From: Calendula officinalis
Lineage: Eukaryota; Streptophyta; Magnoliopsida; Asterales; Asteraceae
Direction of reading: 5' to 3'
Assembly: GCA_963853835.1 (NCBI GenBank)
Contig: OY970826.1
Location: 76,750,929 to 76,814,928, forward strand
DNA length: 64,000 nt
Shown here: positions 22,254-33,031 of the stretch, piece by piece
Numbering within the stretch: the first letter of the stretch is position 1
How the letters are laid out: each line of letters opens with the position of its first letter
Made by a program: the position numbers and the translations under genes
Notes under the pieces: generated by a model
Database searches by the model: none
Told to the model about the DNA's origin: nothing
The model's input: only the letters and a program-made list of their open reading frames with translations

Positions 22254-22884
22254 CTAGCTACAAAACCCGTCCGATGGGCGGGTATGCTGTAAATTTTAGT
22301 ATGTAGAAAAATGTCCAAAAACTTTATATACTTCTAAATGACATAATAATCGATAGATGTGATGATGATTTTGTACAAAAAACAGTAATGAAGAAATGTT
22401 ACATATAAATGTTACATATAGTTATTTGTTTCTTCGCTGATTGATCTTTTAAATATTTATTTGTTTCCTTGTATATAGGATCTTTTAAATAGTTATTTGT
22501 ATGTACGATCTTTTAAATAGTTATTTGTTTCTTTGTATGTAGGAAGCCGTATATGGAGCAATGAATGTAGACCATAAGCCGTACCAGATTCGTTTGCCGT
22601 ATATGGAGCATATGAATGTAGACCGTAAGCCGTACCAGATTCGTTTGCCGTATATGGAGCATATGAATATGAATGTAGACCGTAAGCCGTACCAGATTCG
22701 TTTGCCGTATATGGAGCATATGAATATGAATGTAGACCGTAAGCCGTACCAGATTCGTTTGTATTAGTGCAAATGACGTGGACCAATCAGGGAATTCCAA
22801 GTGGCATTATGGACGAATAGGAATGCTTGGAATTGCCATGGTGTCAAACCCTCTTCAAATTTAGGCCTCATATATAGGGTAGGA
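22254..22884 (-). mobile_element. Non-autonomous Helitron
   Basis: Minus-strand start TCCTACCCTATATATGAGGC after an A (complement of 22885); minus-strand end after the hairpin CCCGCCC-ATCGG-ACGGGTT and CTAG (22254-22257), followed by T. 631 bp. Homologous at both ends to 25006-25903. Carries a tandem repeat array (22546-22760). Confidence 0.85.
22546..22760 (+). repeat. Tandem repeat, four copies of a 50-57-bp unit
   Basis: Units at 22546-22595 (50 bp), 22596-22646 (51), 22647-22703 (57) and 22704-22760 (57), each GCCGTATATGGAGCA...CGTACCAGATTCGTTT. The two longer units contain an extra ATGAAT step. All three frames stay open on one strand, an artefact of unit length divisible by three. Confidence 0.95.
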
Positions 22885-22932
22885 TATTCAATTGAGACCT
22901 ATAAAAAAAACCATAAACCAATCTCGATTTAC

Positions 22933-22963
<31 letters not shown>

Positions 22964-23444
22964 ATTTAGCGGATGCCATCTCTTTGGTGCAACACCATTT
23001 GGCATAACCAAGGGTGTGGTTTAGGGTATGTTTAGATTTGCTTTTCAAAAAGTACTTTTTTGCTTATTGACTTTTTGAAAAAAAGTTTTGAAAAGTGAAA
23101 GCGTCTTACTTCTTGAAATCTCATTTTTGAAGCCTTTACGGCTTTACCCACATTGTTGTTGACTTAGAATTCATGTCATTCTTCATTCACTAGTTTGGTA
23201 TAAATACCATAAACTAAATAAGAGTTACAAAATGAAATAGCAAATACATTAAATTACATAAATGCTAAATATGAAACTGAAAATTTCTATGCTAAAATCT
23301 TTGCTAATACAAACATCTTATTAATTTCTTGTAAAGCCAATAAATCAACAAGTTACTTTTAGAAATTTTCCCAAACACCCTAACACACTTTGTCTTTGGC
23401 GGACACCACATGCTCTAATAGATAATAAGCATTAGATGGATATA
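22885..23444. other. Intergenic with poly(A) run and transposon scraps
   Basis: An A-run of about 30 bases at 22931-22960, then GGGTATGTTTAGATTTGCTTTTC near 23025, which looks like one end of an old Tourist-type MITE. No gene seen. Confidence 0.45.
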
Positions 23445-23638
23445 ACTCAAGACTTCTAGCCTAGTGATATTGGTGAAAAAGATAAGGTGTAGCCATGACC
23501 TCCCGTCGTAGACAAATGGTGGGGTTTATTCCCCATAGGTGGAGGGTTCGAAGGAAGACATACTGTCCCTTCTGGATGTCACCATCTAAACTCGAACCAC
23601 TAACTTACTAATTGGCCGTTCAAAAAAAAAAAAAAAAA
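23445..23638 (+). mobile_element. tRNA-derived SINE, complete copy
   Basis: Bounded by a perfect 12-bp target repeat TAGATGGATATA (23433-23444 and 23639-23650) and ending in an A-run. The head has an A-box-like TAGCCTAGTGA and a later B-box-like GGGTTCGAA. 194 bp. Copies at 15.3 kb and 52.9 kb share the 3' half. Confidence 0.88.
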
Positions 23639-23901
23639 TAGATGGATATATTGAATTATGGAAATTTTGTAAATACCTAAAACTTCAAATAGTAAGTTTT
23701 GAAAAACCGTTTTCACTTGAGTTTGTACCTTGCATACTTTATAGCAGCACAAGTGCAAATCATATAATCAAAGTTTGTCAAAAGCATTTCCTACAATATG
23801 AAAGGAATTTGAAATAACCACACGTATAAACTTAAAATGTACCCAGAACACCATCCCAGATTATGCAATATTTATGAATGGTGAATGGTGATTACTATAT
23901 A

Positions 23902-24214
23902 CTTCCTCCGATTTAAAATAAGTGATACATTGTTAGTTTCACGGGTTTTGAGGCAAAATATGATAATGATAATTAAATTAGATTAATTAGATAGTTAGTG
24001 GGGAATGGGTCCCACAAATTTTGAATAAAGTGAGGTTAATGATGTTTAAAAATAAAAGTAAGGGTAAAGATGTCATTTCACTTTATTAAAGTAGATAGTT
24101 AGTGGGTGTGGGTCCCACTACTTTTTACCAAATAAGGTAAGTTTTCAAAGTGTATCACTTATTTTGATACACCCAAATATGAAAAGTGTATGACTTATGT
24201 TAAATCGGAGGAAG
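23902..24214. mobile_element. Stowaway-type MITE
   Basis: Ends CTTCCTCCGATTTAAAATAA and the complement TTAAATCGGAGGAAG, flanked by TA (23900-23901, 24215-24216). 313 bp. Same family as 4150-4444. Confidence 0.88.
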
Positions 24215-24462
24215 TATATTTTTTAAAAAAAAATTATAATATCTTGCAAAACAAAATTTAAATCCAGATATGGTTCTCATCTTTCCAATATGGGTCTGAA
24301 GTCATTTCTGAGAGTTAGATAAAATGAAATACAAAAACCATTCGAAAATAACACACAGTTGGTAAACTTGAGAAACTACCAAAGTTACTTATTTCACATT
24401 TGGGTAAAGAAACCTGATATTAACTTACGAGTTGTTACTTGAATCAATTGCTGATGCACTTT

Positions 24463-26408
24463 TTATTCATCCTTTTCAAACTCATGGGCTTCTATATGGG
24501 CTTCAATTGCCTTTTCAGATTGCTTAATTTCCGCATGTGCATTCTCAAGACACTGCAAACGCATTTCCATCGAACACAATTTTTCTTTCAAAATCAAGTT
24601 TTCTTCTTCTAATTGAGCTATACGTGTACCCTGATCATCAACTCTATTCTCCAACAGATAAATTCTATAATCAGCACCATTATAGTTAGGATAGATCAGG
24701 TCTTCTGCCATAGCTGCATCTGACTTGATCACCTCTTTTAACTGTAAATTCCAACTACCCATTACACAAATTATTCATTCAGATACAAAATTAGGAGACA
24801 CACCTCTTCGGGCATCAATCCTTGAGAAGAAGCTTCCTTATAAAGCTGCTCTAATACACTTCCCAACACTTTAAGAGTTGCAAATACTTTTTTTCTCTTC
24901 GCGGTTTTGTGTGCTAACCTGTTTCCCAAACATAAAAGAGTATCAAAAGCATGCTTGCAAAACTTGCTACTCGGTTACTTGGTGTGAGTAATGGTATCAT
25001 ACTAATCTCCTCCTATATATGAGGCCTAATTTGGCTTGGGTTTGACAACATGGCAATTCCAAGCTCTATGATTCGTCGGAAATGCCACATGTAATTCGGG
25101 TATTGGTCCACGTGATTCACCATCAAATTCAATACATTCCATGATACCACTCCTGCATTTAAGGAAAGTAAAGATATATTAGGCCAACATTAAGGAGAAG
25201 ATTTAATCCTTTTCTTTTAAATTAAATTAAATTTCCTGACTTACAAATTTGATCATTTTCTTTTAACTATCAAGATACCCGAATTACATGTTTTTTTTTT
25301 AAAATTTCATTCAACACCATTATTCTCTGTGATTTACGGAATTCCTTAAATCAAGGGATTTTGTGACTATCTTGACCAAATTTGAATTTTTGTTAACCAT
25401 CTTATATAATACCTTCTGATAATCACACATTAACAGTCAAACTGTCCACATACTGTTATTATCATTTTTAATTATGTTTTAATCCCTAGATAATACATTG
25501 GTTAAAATAATTATATTTTTTATTATCAGAGCAGAAATAAAGTTAAACTGTTAATTATTTGTCAATCTGGTATCCCTACAGTCAATTAAACCATAAATAA
25601 CCTAGGTTATTTAAAAACTTATCAATTATTTGTTGGTAAAACATTCCAACATTTGTTTCCTTTTTTAATAATTAAAATTTTTTAAAAAGTAAAACTTGAC
25701 CATTCATGTATCGAATTTCTTCAAGAAGTCTTATTTCGTTTGTAAATTATATGTAACATTTCTTCATGTATCGAATTTTTTATAAAATCATCATTACATC
25801 TATCGATTATTATGTCATTTTTAAAATTGTTGAGCTTTGTTGGTATTTTTCTACATAATAAATCTTGAAGCATACCCGCCCATCGGGCGGGTTATGAAGC
25901 TAGTATTGTATATAAATAATAAGGGTTTTTCTAACATGGGGCATATGATAACCACATTCAATGAATCAATAATTTTCATTTAAATATAAAATCGTATTTA
26001 ATGCATTTTCTAAAATGGTAGGAGTTAGAGTTTATTAATGCTATTCAATACATATTAGGAAATTATCGTTTCATTAAATAAATGTTATTTTATGCAACAG
26101 GGGCATATGTTAAAAAAAAACTCAAATAATAATAATAAAGCACACACACCGCCGAGTTGACTGACTTTTTATAAAAACAAAAGAATGTGAATAAAGGGAT
26201 GAGAAAGACATCCAAATCCATACTCTTGAAAGTTTGCACTGAAAGTGCCCAAATCTTCATCTTGAATTTCATCAGCTGCTCTTAAAGTTAGATCAATGTC
26301 CCTACTCTTTGAAAGTGAAGATGGCCTCCCATAAGCATAAATCCCTCTTCTCTCCCTTACAAGTGCAGCGCGAACCAACCGTTCCCACAAACGGCCTGCA
26401 TCACCCAT
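24463..26408 (-). CDS. Chimeric callose synthase N-terminus / coiled-coil gene, copy B (195 aa predicted)
   Basis: Exons inferred: 26408-26210, 24913-24804, 24741-24463; 588 nt in frame. It keeps WERLVRAAL, LRAADEIQDED, then jumps directly to GTFSANFQEYG, which in copy A is the end of exon 3: an internal deletion removed the end of exon 1, exon 2 and most of exon 3 without shifting the frame. The donor that follows TATG in copy A is changed here (GT to GA), but a GT 10 bases on (26209-26208) restores the same phase. Exons 4 and 5 carry KVFATLKVLG, SDAAMAEDL, and the coiled coil (LLENRVDDQGTRIAQLEEEN, ILKEKLCSMEMRLQCLEN). The intron before exon 4 contains a Helitron (25006-25903). 3' flanks of both copies are alike, so they arose by tandem duplication. 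Pseudogene status cannot be excluded. Confidence 0.65.
25006..25903 (+). mobile_element. Non-autonomous Helitron in an intron of copy B
   Basis: Start TCTCCTCCTATATATGAGGC after A (25005); end hairpin CCCGCCC-AT-CGGGCGGG, then CTAG (25900-25903) before T. 898 bp, antisense to the host gene, no coding capacity. Confidence 0.88.
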
Positions 26409-26690
26409 TAATAAATAACCCTGATTATATGTGACGAATTTGCTCTCACGAGTTACAGCTTCACATGAAGCTTCAAATCAATTGGTGACAGAAAAGACTT
26501 GAATCTATAGAGAGTTTTTTGAGGTTTTGAAACTGAAAACCGGGGTAATAATATCTAGATTAGGGGGGAAGATGTGTTTACCTATAGCCGGTGTACACGG
26601 GGTTGACTTGTTGATAATTGCTTCACATTCTTAAAATATGTGTTGTTAATTTGTTAATTATAAAAGTAGGATGGTTGTGTCTTACCTAAT

Positions 26691-26944
26691 ACGGAGTATA
26701 AAGGTTTTGGGCACATGTTTTTAGGAGATAGTTGGTGGTGGGGTATTTGGTAATAAATTTAATTAAAATATATGATTAATTTAGAGATTGACATAAAGTT
26801 AGTGAGAGAAACTTTAAAAAATGATATAAAGTTAATGGGATAATATTAATTTATTAAGTGGGTCCCTTCAATTCTCAAATGAGGGGTTTTTTGTGAAACA
26901 AAATTTTTGAGTGAAATGGGAAGTTTTTTGTGGGACGGAGGGAG
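26691..26944. mobile_element. Stowaway MITE, one end degraded
   Basis: The right end GTGGGACGGAGGGAG before TA (26945-26946) is clear. The left end (near TACGGAGTATAAAGG) is decayed, so the border is approximate. Confidence 0.65.
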
Positions 26945-27137
26945 TATTATTCTATTCATAATAGGTAATTACCGATTCAATTAATACATGTTGCCGTATG
27001 CCGTAATGTACATGGGCATACGTTAGAAAACCCCTATTAATAAATTATGTGTTGTTAATTTCTTAATTATCCAACATTCCAACTAGGGATAGTTATGTCT
27101 TACCTATTTTAATAGCAGTTAATTGATGAATACTATC

Positions 27138-27557
27138 AGATAAACATGTAACTATGTATTTAGATAAGTATAGTTTCTGCATAATGTATTTATTAGTTTA
27201 TGTGGATGATTTAATTCTCACACGCAATCAAGTGCTTGACTCCAAACCAGTCCCAACATCGTTAACCACACATGAAAGTTTCACTTCCGTGGGATCTTTG
27301 CTCATTGATCCAACGGTCTAACGCTTATTAGTAGGTGCCTTGCGGTACTTAACAATCACCAGACCAGATCTCTCTTATGTTGTAAATCAAGCCAGTCAGT
27401 ATCTGCACAATCCCATTGATGCCCATCTTCAATCGGTTAAACACATCATGCGATATGTCAAAGGAACTATCAGTTTTGTGGGTATTATGAATACAAAGAG
27501 ATAAATACAAATATACAATAACTATACTTATATAAATACATAGTTACATGTTTATCT
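27138..27557. mobile_element. Copia polymerase fragment between 38-bp inverted repeats
   Basis: Inverted repeats at 27138-27175 and 27520-27557 match at 37 of 38 positions (outer end AGATAAACATGTAACTATG). Between them lies Copia pol sequence. No clear target repeat was found, so the class of the unit is open: a TIR transposon that captured a retroelement scrap, or a rearranged retroelement. Confidence 0.6.
27184..27480 (+). pseudogene. Ty1/Copia reverse transcriptase / RNase H fragment
   Basis: Reads LLVYVDDLILT (the catalytic YVDD motif of Copia RT), then after an internal deletion GALRYLTITRPDLSYVVNQASQYLHNP and HIMRYVKGT, conserved at the RT to RNase H boundary. A stop lies between the two parts. 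Long dead. Confidence 0.85.
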
Positions 27558-28123
27558 AATAAATACATTAACAAGTTTATTTGTTAATTGTCTTTTATGG
27601 TAGTGATTAGTGAATTAGGATTGACAGTTGAACCAAGTAAATCGCTATGTCGTTTGTTTTTATAGTTAATCCACTCACTGGTTACGTACTTTCTGAAAAA
27701 CTTCATTTTAATGATTCTACTATTTTTTTTTAGTTTATTTAAGTCATTATACATATAAAAACTGGTCATTTAAATCATTAGCAACCAGATATATTGTAAA
27801 TTGATTGGTCGTGAAAGGTGTGGTAGTAAGTTCATAAAAACTATATCTTCGTAATGTTATTTAATACTGTATACTTATAAACTTATATAAACTGAATTAA
27901 GCTAATTAAGCTTACAGATTAAGCTTGTATAAACTATTAAACGCCTTAAGTATGCTTCAAAAAATGTCCTAAATCATAAGAGATAAGACCATACAAAAAT
28001 ATCCTTTTATCCTTTATTTCAGTTGAATACATATTAAATCCCTATTATATTAGAGACAACCACAATATACATAAATTTTGACATGCCTAAATGACTAATT
28101 AACGATATCTTCAAAACTAGAAA

Positions 28124-28348
28124 CTAGGAGTGTGCATGGTTAAGAAACCAAACCAAATCAAAACCAGACAAAAACTAATAATGATGAATTTTCAAAACCG
28201 TAAATCGATTACATGTTTTAGTTATGGTTTGGTTTTTTCAGCCCAAATACCCACCCTTATCCCAAGGACCTAACCGATAGAATCAAAATCAAACCAATTA
28301 AATGTTTTGGGTTTTGTTTCGGTTTTTTCGACCCAAATGTTCACCACT
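28124..28348. mobile_element. hAT-type MITE
   Basis: Starts CTAGGAGTGTGCATGG and ends TGTTCACCACT, bounded by the 8-bp repeat ACTAGAAA at 28116-28123 and 28349-28356. The interior is rich in AAACC/GGTTT and non-coding. Confidence 0.7.
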
Positions 28349-28514
28349 ACTAGAAACAAAACTTCAAAATGTGAAACATATAGTATTCGATTACCAATAA
28401 TCAAAAGAACAACAAAAGAACCCAATAACAAATAAAGAAAATCTAACTCAATATCAATCACAAAATACTCGTTTTTATAAAAAAGCTAACAGAAACAAAC
28501 ACCATAACGCTTCC

Positions 28515-29822
28515 TCAACGATTGGCCTTAGCAACTCTTTCAATCTCATCTTTCTTCTTAATTGCATAACTACATCAAAAAACATAATCACCCATTAAAA
28601 CACACAACATAAACATTTTTTCAAAAAGTCAACCAAACAGGTCAACCCAAAAGACCCGTTAAGCCATATGGGTGAAAGCAAAGTAGCTTGTGTTTTTACC
28701 TGTTTGAAGAACCCTTTGCAGCATTGATTAATTCATCAGCAAGACATTCAGCAATAGTTTTAACATTTCTGAATGCACTTTCACGTGCACCTGTTGTCAG
28801 AAGATAGATAGCTTGGTTAACACGTCTTAAAGGTGAAATATCGACAGCCTGTCGTCTGACAACACCAGCAGAACCAATTCTAGTTGCATCTTCTCTCGGT
28901 CCACTGCAAAATGGCAACCATATCAAAAAATTAGTGTTCTTTTATTAAAATTAATTCATAGACACAAGTCATTCAGAAAACTAGATAATTAAATACCTGT
29001 TAATGACAGCATCAACAATGATTTGAATGGGATTAGCATCAGTCAAGAGATGAATGATCTCCATAGCATGCTTGACAATGCGAACAGCCATCAGTTTCTT
29101 ACCATTGTTTCTCCCGTGCATCATAAGTGAATTAGTTAATCGTTCAACAATGGGACATTGAGCTTTCCTGAACCTTTTTGCTTGGTACCTTGCTGCTGAA
29201 TGTGGTGTGTATTTTGGATGCTTTGAAGCAGTAGCAGTGATGTAATCCTCAACAGAAAGATCAGGAACCTGTTAATAAAAACAGAATTCAGGTTAATTAG
29301 TTACAAGAAAGGGCCATTTTTAAGTAAAATCAGCTAAAATGCAGCAGGTATCAGAACATATCAAAGTGAATTTCGCTTTCTAAAAACGCAATAAGCAATA
29401 AGAAATTGAAGTATGCAATCCCAAACACTCTGCTTCTGTATATATAAGCCACGATTTACTCAATTTGAAGTGTCAAATCAATACAAGTTTATTCAATTTG
29501 AACAATGTAAGCAAGGATTTACTCAATTTGAATAATCAAACCAGCACAAACATCCAACGATGAAATTCTAAAGCTATTCTTAACAAACGGATTCAATTAC
29601 AATATACAACAGCAGGATAACGATGGATATAACATGTTACATACGGAGCTATTCACTCAGAATGATGAATTTGATTTGAATACTTATAGTTTATTCACTG
29701 GAAACAACTAAATAAGCATAATCCATTAAGAAAATAACCTGAACATCATCGTAAGTCCAGCGGTTGAAGAGCAAGATTTCGCTGTGAGTCTTTGAGTCAT
29801 CCACAATCGGTGCGACCTCCAT
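28515..29822 (-). CDS. RPS5: Small-subunit ribosomal protein uS7 (40S S5), 4 coding exons, 204 aa
   Basis: Coding exons: 29822-29739, 29268-28997, 28903-28700, 28569-28515 (615 nt). uS7 sits in the head of the 40S subunit by the mRNA exit channel and contacts 18S rRNA and E-site tRNA. Seen: the eukaryotic N-terminal extension (EILLFNRWTYDDV), AKRFRKAQCPIVERL, the NNGKKLMAVRIVKHAMEI helix, SGPREDATRIG, RRQAVDISPLRRVNQAIYLL, and the end KKKDEIERVAKANR. Length is normal for plants. A 5' UTR intron is likely (acceptor just before the ATG, donor after GATTCAAAG at about 29986). The promoter has a telo-box and a site II motif. Confidence 0.97.
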
Positions 29823-30054
29823 GCTTACAGTTCTGAATCAAAATGTCAAGCAGAGCGATTCAGAATTATGGCATTTTCATGAACATCAAAATGTTACAAT
29901 TAAATTCGAAAAATCCAGCAAATTTGAGCCCATGTTCCTCGTAAATCGATAGGTTAAACAAGTAGACGAGAAAGATTTAGCAAACCTTTGAATCGGCGAT
30001 CAAAAACTGCTGATTCCAACCTGAGCTCCGAGTGAGAAGGCGAATGGGATAATG

Positions 30055-30063
30055 AAACCCTAA
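30055..30063 (+). promoter_or_regulatory. Telo-box at the RPS5 transcription start region
   Basis: AAACCCTAA, the interstitial telomere-like element common near transcription starts of plant ribosomal protein genes. It lies about 230 bp upstream of the RPS5 ATG. Confidence 0.7.
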
Positions 30064-30111
30064 TTAGGCGTAAATTATAGAGAGCGAGGGGTTTGTGTCG
30101 TGGGCTTACTA

Positions 30112-30117
30112 GGCCCA
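30112..30117 (-). promoter_or_regulatory. Site II (TGGGCC) element of RPS5
   Basis: TGGGCC on the minus strand about 50 bp upstream of the telo-box. Site II plus telo-box is the established pairing bound by TCP and telo-box factors in plant ribosomal protein promoters. Confidence 0.65.
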
Positions 30118-31140
30118 GTTTAGTAATTAGGGGCTTCAAAGTTTTTGTAGTAACTTGGGTTTTCGACCCACTTCTTAGCAATTTCACAATTGTTAACCAA
30201 AAACTGGCAAAAACTATCCACTAGAACACCACAAGGGTTCAAAGTGTAATTAATTAATGACATTGGATTATAGGGTTCATGTGTGTAAATTAGTTGAGGC
30301 TTAGTTAAACAACTTGAGCTTGTGTTTGGTTTGATTTCGAGATTTTTTTATCAAGTTTGAGATAAAGTCCACACAACAAACTCTGATATTTTAACAAGTT
30401 GAACGCAAGCTTTGGATAGATTTTAGCTATTATCAAGTTTATGTTTATATATATGTCAAGTTTTTTTGAGCCATGCTCGTTTTTTTATTGTTGTATGTAA
30501 TTGTGTAAATATATACATTTTTCGAGGCGAACTCGAGCTCAGTTAGGTCCCATCGAGCAGATCTCAAGCCTACATCTAGGAAGCTTCTCGAGCTATCAAG
30601 CCTAAACCACACCTCTATCATTTATCGGTTTTAAGTTCATCTATACATCTACAAAGAATACCATTATATGTATGATTAAACCTTATAACTAGTACATGTA
30701 AGTTTTTTTCACATTTGCATTCAGACATTCAGTTTATAACTAAAATAAAATCATTTTTGGATTGCTTTGTAAATCTAGATGTCATAATAGTATTATGCAT
30801 AAAAGAAGAAAAAAACTACATTGAAGTAACATTTGATTTATTTATATGTACTATATGATACTTCTATCATTTTTTAATAAAAAAATTGTGTTCATTTTTA
30901 ACTAGATACTCGATCTAAAAGTGCAAAGAAAAACGTTTGCGACACTTTTAGCAGTTAAACATTTGCGTGCTATTCTTGAATACTTCGAACTTATGTGGTA
31001 AAGATAAAAATCCTAAAACAACGTCTGTGCGTACTTTTAGAAATAAAGTAACTTATGTGTCAACACGTCATTTTGTTATTTTTGCGGGTATTCTTAAATA
31101 AAATAACTTAATGAAGTTCCGTCTGGAATCCGTCAAGTCA
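30118..31140. promoter_or_regulatory. Divergent intergenic region between RPS5 and MED7
   Basis: About 1.1 kb separates the two head-to-head transcription units. A degenerate GAGCTCGAG-containing stretch (30460-30600) may be an old MITE. Otherwise AT-rich, with no coding signal. Confidence 0.5.
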
Positions 31141-31170
31141 CGTGCATAGCACATTCTGCAACAAAAATTG

Positions 31171-31179
31171 AAACCCTAA
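31171..31179 (+). promoter_or_regulatory. Telo-box in the MED7 leader
   Basis: AAACCCTAA just before a GC-rich leader segment. The leader exon probably ends at 31248 and a 5' UTR intron (31249-31788, GTAAGT to ACAG) precedes the coding exon. Confidence 0.55.
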
Positions 31180-31812
31180 CCCCGTTGCGATTTCTGCAGT
31201 TCGGCTCTCTCTTCGCCGCCGGCCATTGCTGCTCTCCCGCCATTGATTGTAAGTGCCTCCCATCTGCTCGACTATTTTTTTTTCTTCACTAATATTTGAA
31301 AGTTCTTGATCTGTTCAGAAGTTCTCTGTGAGTTTCAATAATTTTATGTCGTAACACAGCTGTAAAAATGGTATGCTAATTTTGTCGAGAGGCAAATATA
31401 AAAAAGTAGACCGGCCTACATAATTTGTAAGCGAAGAAATCAGTGCTTATTTGCATAGTTTGCAAATGGAAAAATCTGAAATGCAATACGTTGTGTGGTT
31501 AATGGTTATAGTGATTTGAGCATGATTTTGTATCTCATTTGTGGTAATTAACAACAAGTAACCATCTTATTTAATCTAATCCTCCGAATTCTATGAACTT
31601 TTTCGTTAGCTGACTGGCTAGGTCAAAATTGAACTATGCAAACTTCAATTTTGTATCCAATGTACTAATAAGTTGTAACTTGATATGATTAGTGATTGTG
31701 AGATTTATAATTTGATCATGTGGTTATGTGTTTAGTAATTGCTATGTTGAATGTGTAAACAAATTGATCTGTATGCGGTTTATGACAGGAACTACTTATC
31801 AATCTACTGTAA

Positions 31813-33031
31813 ATGGCAACAGCTACTTATCCACCACCACCACCATATTACAGGCTGTACAAGGATTATGAACAAAACCCTAACTCTGCTCCACAACCAC
31901 CCCCTCCTATTGAAGGCACTTACCTCTTATATGGTTCCAATTACACTGTAAGCTTCCTCATAAACACACACACACACACACAATTATAAGCTGCTATTAC
32001 AAACCGGTATTTGAGCATAAACTGTCAGTTTGACTTGAACAAAAATATCAAGCAAATGTCTATTAATGTTGTAAAGATCATTAACACAGGTTTTTCATAA
32101 ATGTTCGTATTTCTGTAACCACAATTGTATGATATGCTTCGTGTTGTCATTAATCATTATTCATTAATGATAATTTTGTTTGTAGACTGATGATGTGCTA
32201 CCGAGTTTAGAAGACCAGGGTGTTCGTCAATTGTACCCAAAAGGCCCAAATCTTGGTATATAATCATTTCATTTCCTCCTTTTCTTTTCTTTTTCATATT
32301 TTAAAATTTAATTTTTTAGATTTCAAGAAGGAATTGAGGTCACTAAACAGGGAATTACAACTACATATTTTAGAGCTAGCTGATGTTTTAATAGAACGAC
32401 CATCACAATACGCAAGAAGAGTAGAAGACATTTCTCTTATATTCAAAAATTTACATCATCTTCTCAATTCGTTACGCCCACATCAGGTCTAAATAATAAT
32501 AAATTTTTATTTTTAATTTGATATTGTTTTAAGATCAAGTTAAATTAGAATAAAACTTTCTTTTCAGGCAAGAGCAACACTCATTCACATACTCGAATTA
32601 CAGATACAAAGACGGAAGCAAGCTGTGGAAGACATAAAAAGGTTTGTGCTATTTTTATCTTTATTTTATTATATTATATATTATTTTTCATCTTCAGTTT
32701 TCTCGAAAATGGGAGGCGTTATTTATCTTTAGAAAACTACTGAAAATGTGTTCCATTGTTTTAACTTCCCAGTTTTGGTAACAAGAGAAGTTTTTTAATC
32801 TTTGGAATGGAAAATAGTTGAAAACTGTAAAAGTCAATTAATATTATTGAGATAATATAATTTTTATGATAACATTTGACACTAATTATCTATAAATATT
32901 ACTATTAATGAATAATGATTGCTATTTTGTTTTCATTATAATTAATTTTATCGATTTGTTTGTTTATTAGGAGGAGAGAAGAAGCACAAAAACTTCTTAA
33001 GGATGCACTTGGGACATTGGAGGGTCAGTAA
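31813..33031 (+). CDS. MED7: Mediator complex subunit 7, 5 coding exons, 168 aa
   Basis: Coding exons: 31813-31947, 32186-32255, 32320-32486, 32568-32641, 32971-33031 (507 nt). MED7 is a hinge subunit of the Mediator middle module, pairing with MED21 to bridge transcription factors and RNA polymerase II. Seen: the proline-rich N-terminus (YPPPPPYYRLYKDY), GTYLLYGSNYT, LPSLEDQGVRQLYP, ELRSLNRELQLHILELADVL, QYARRVEDISLIFKNLHHLL, NSLRPHQARATLIHILELQ, and the coiled-coil end. Length equals that of Arabidopsis MED7 proteins as I recall. The first ATG after the leader intron fits the family start. Confidence 0.97.

Noticed and set aside
22493..22800. Repetitive peptides rich in NESGTAYGLHSY or KPYQIRLPYMEH
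   Set aside because: Translations of the Helitron tandem repeat, which is open on both strands.
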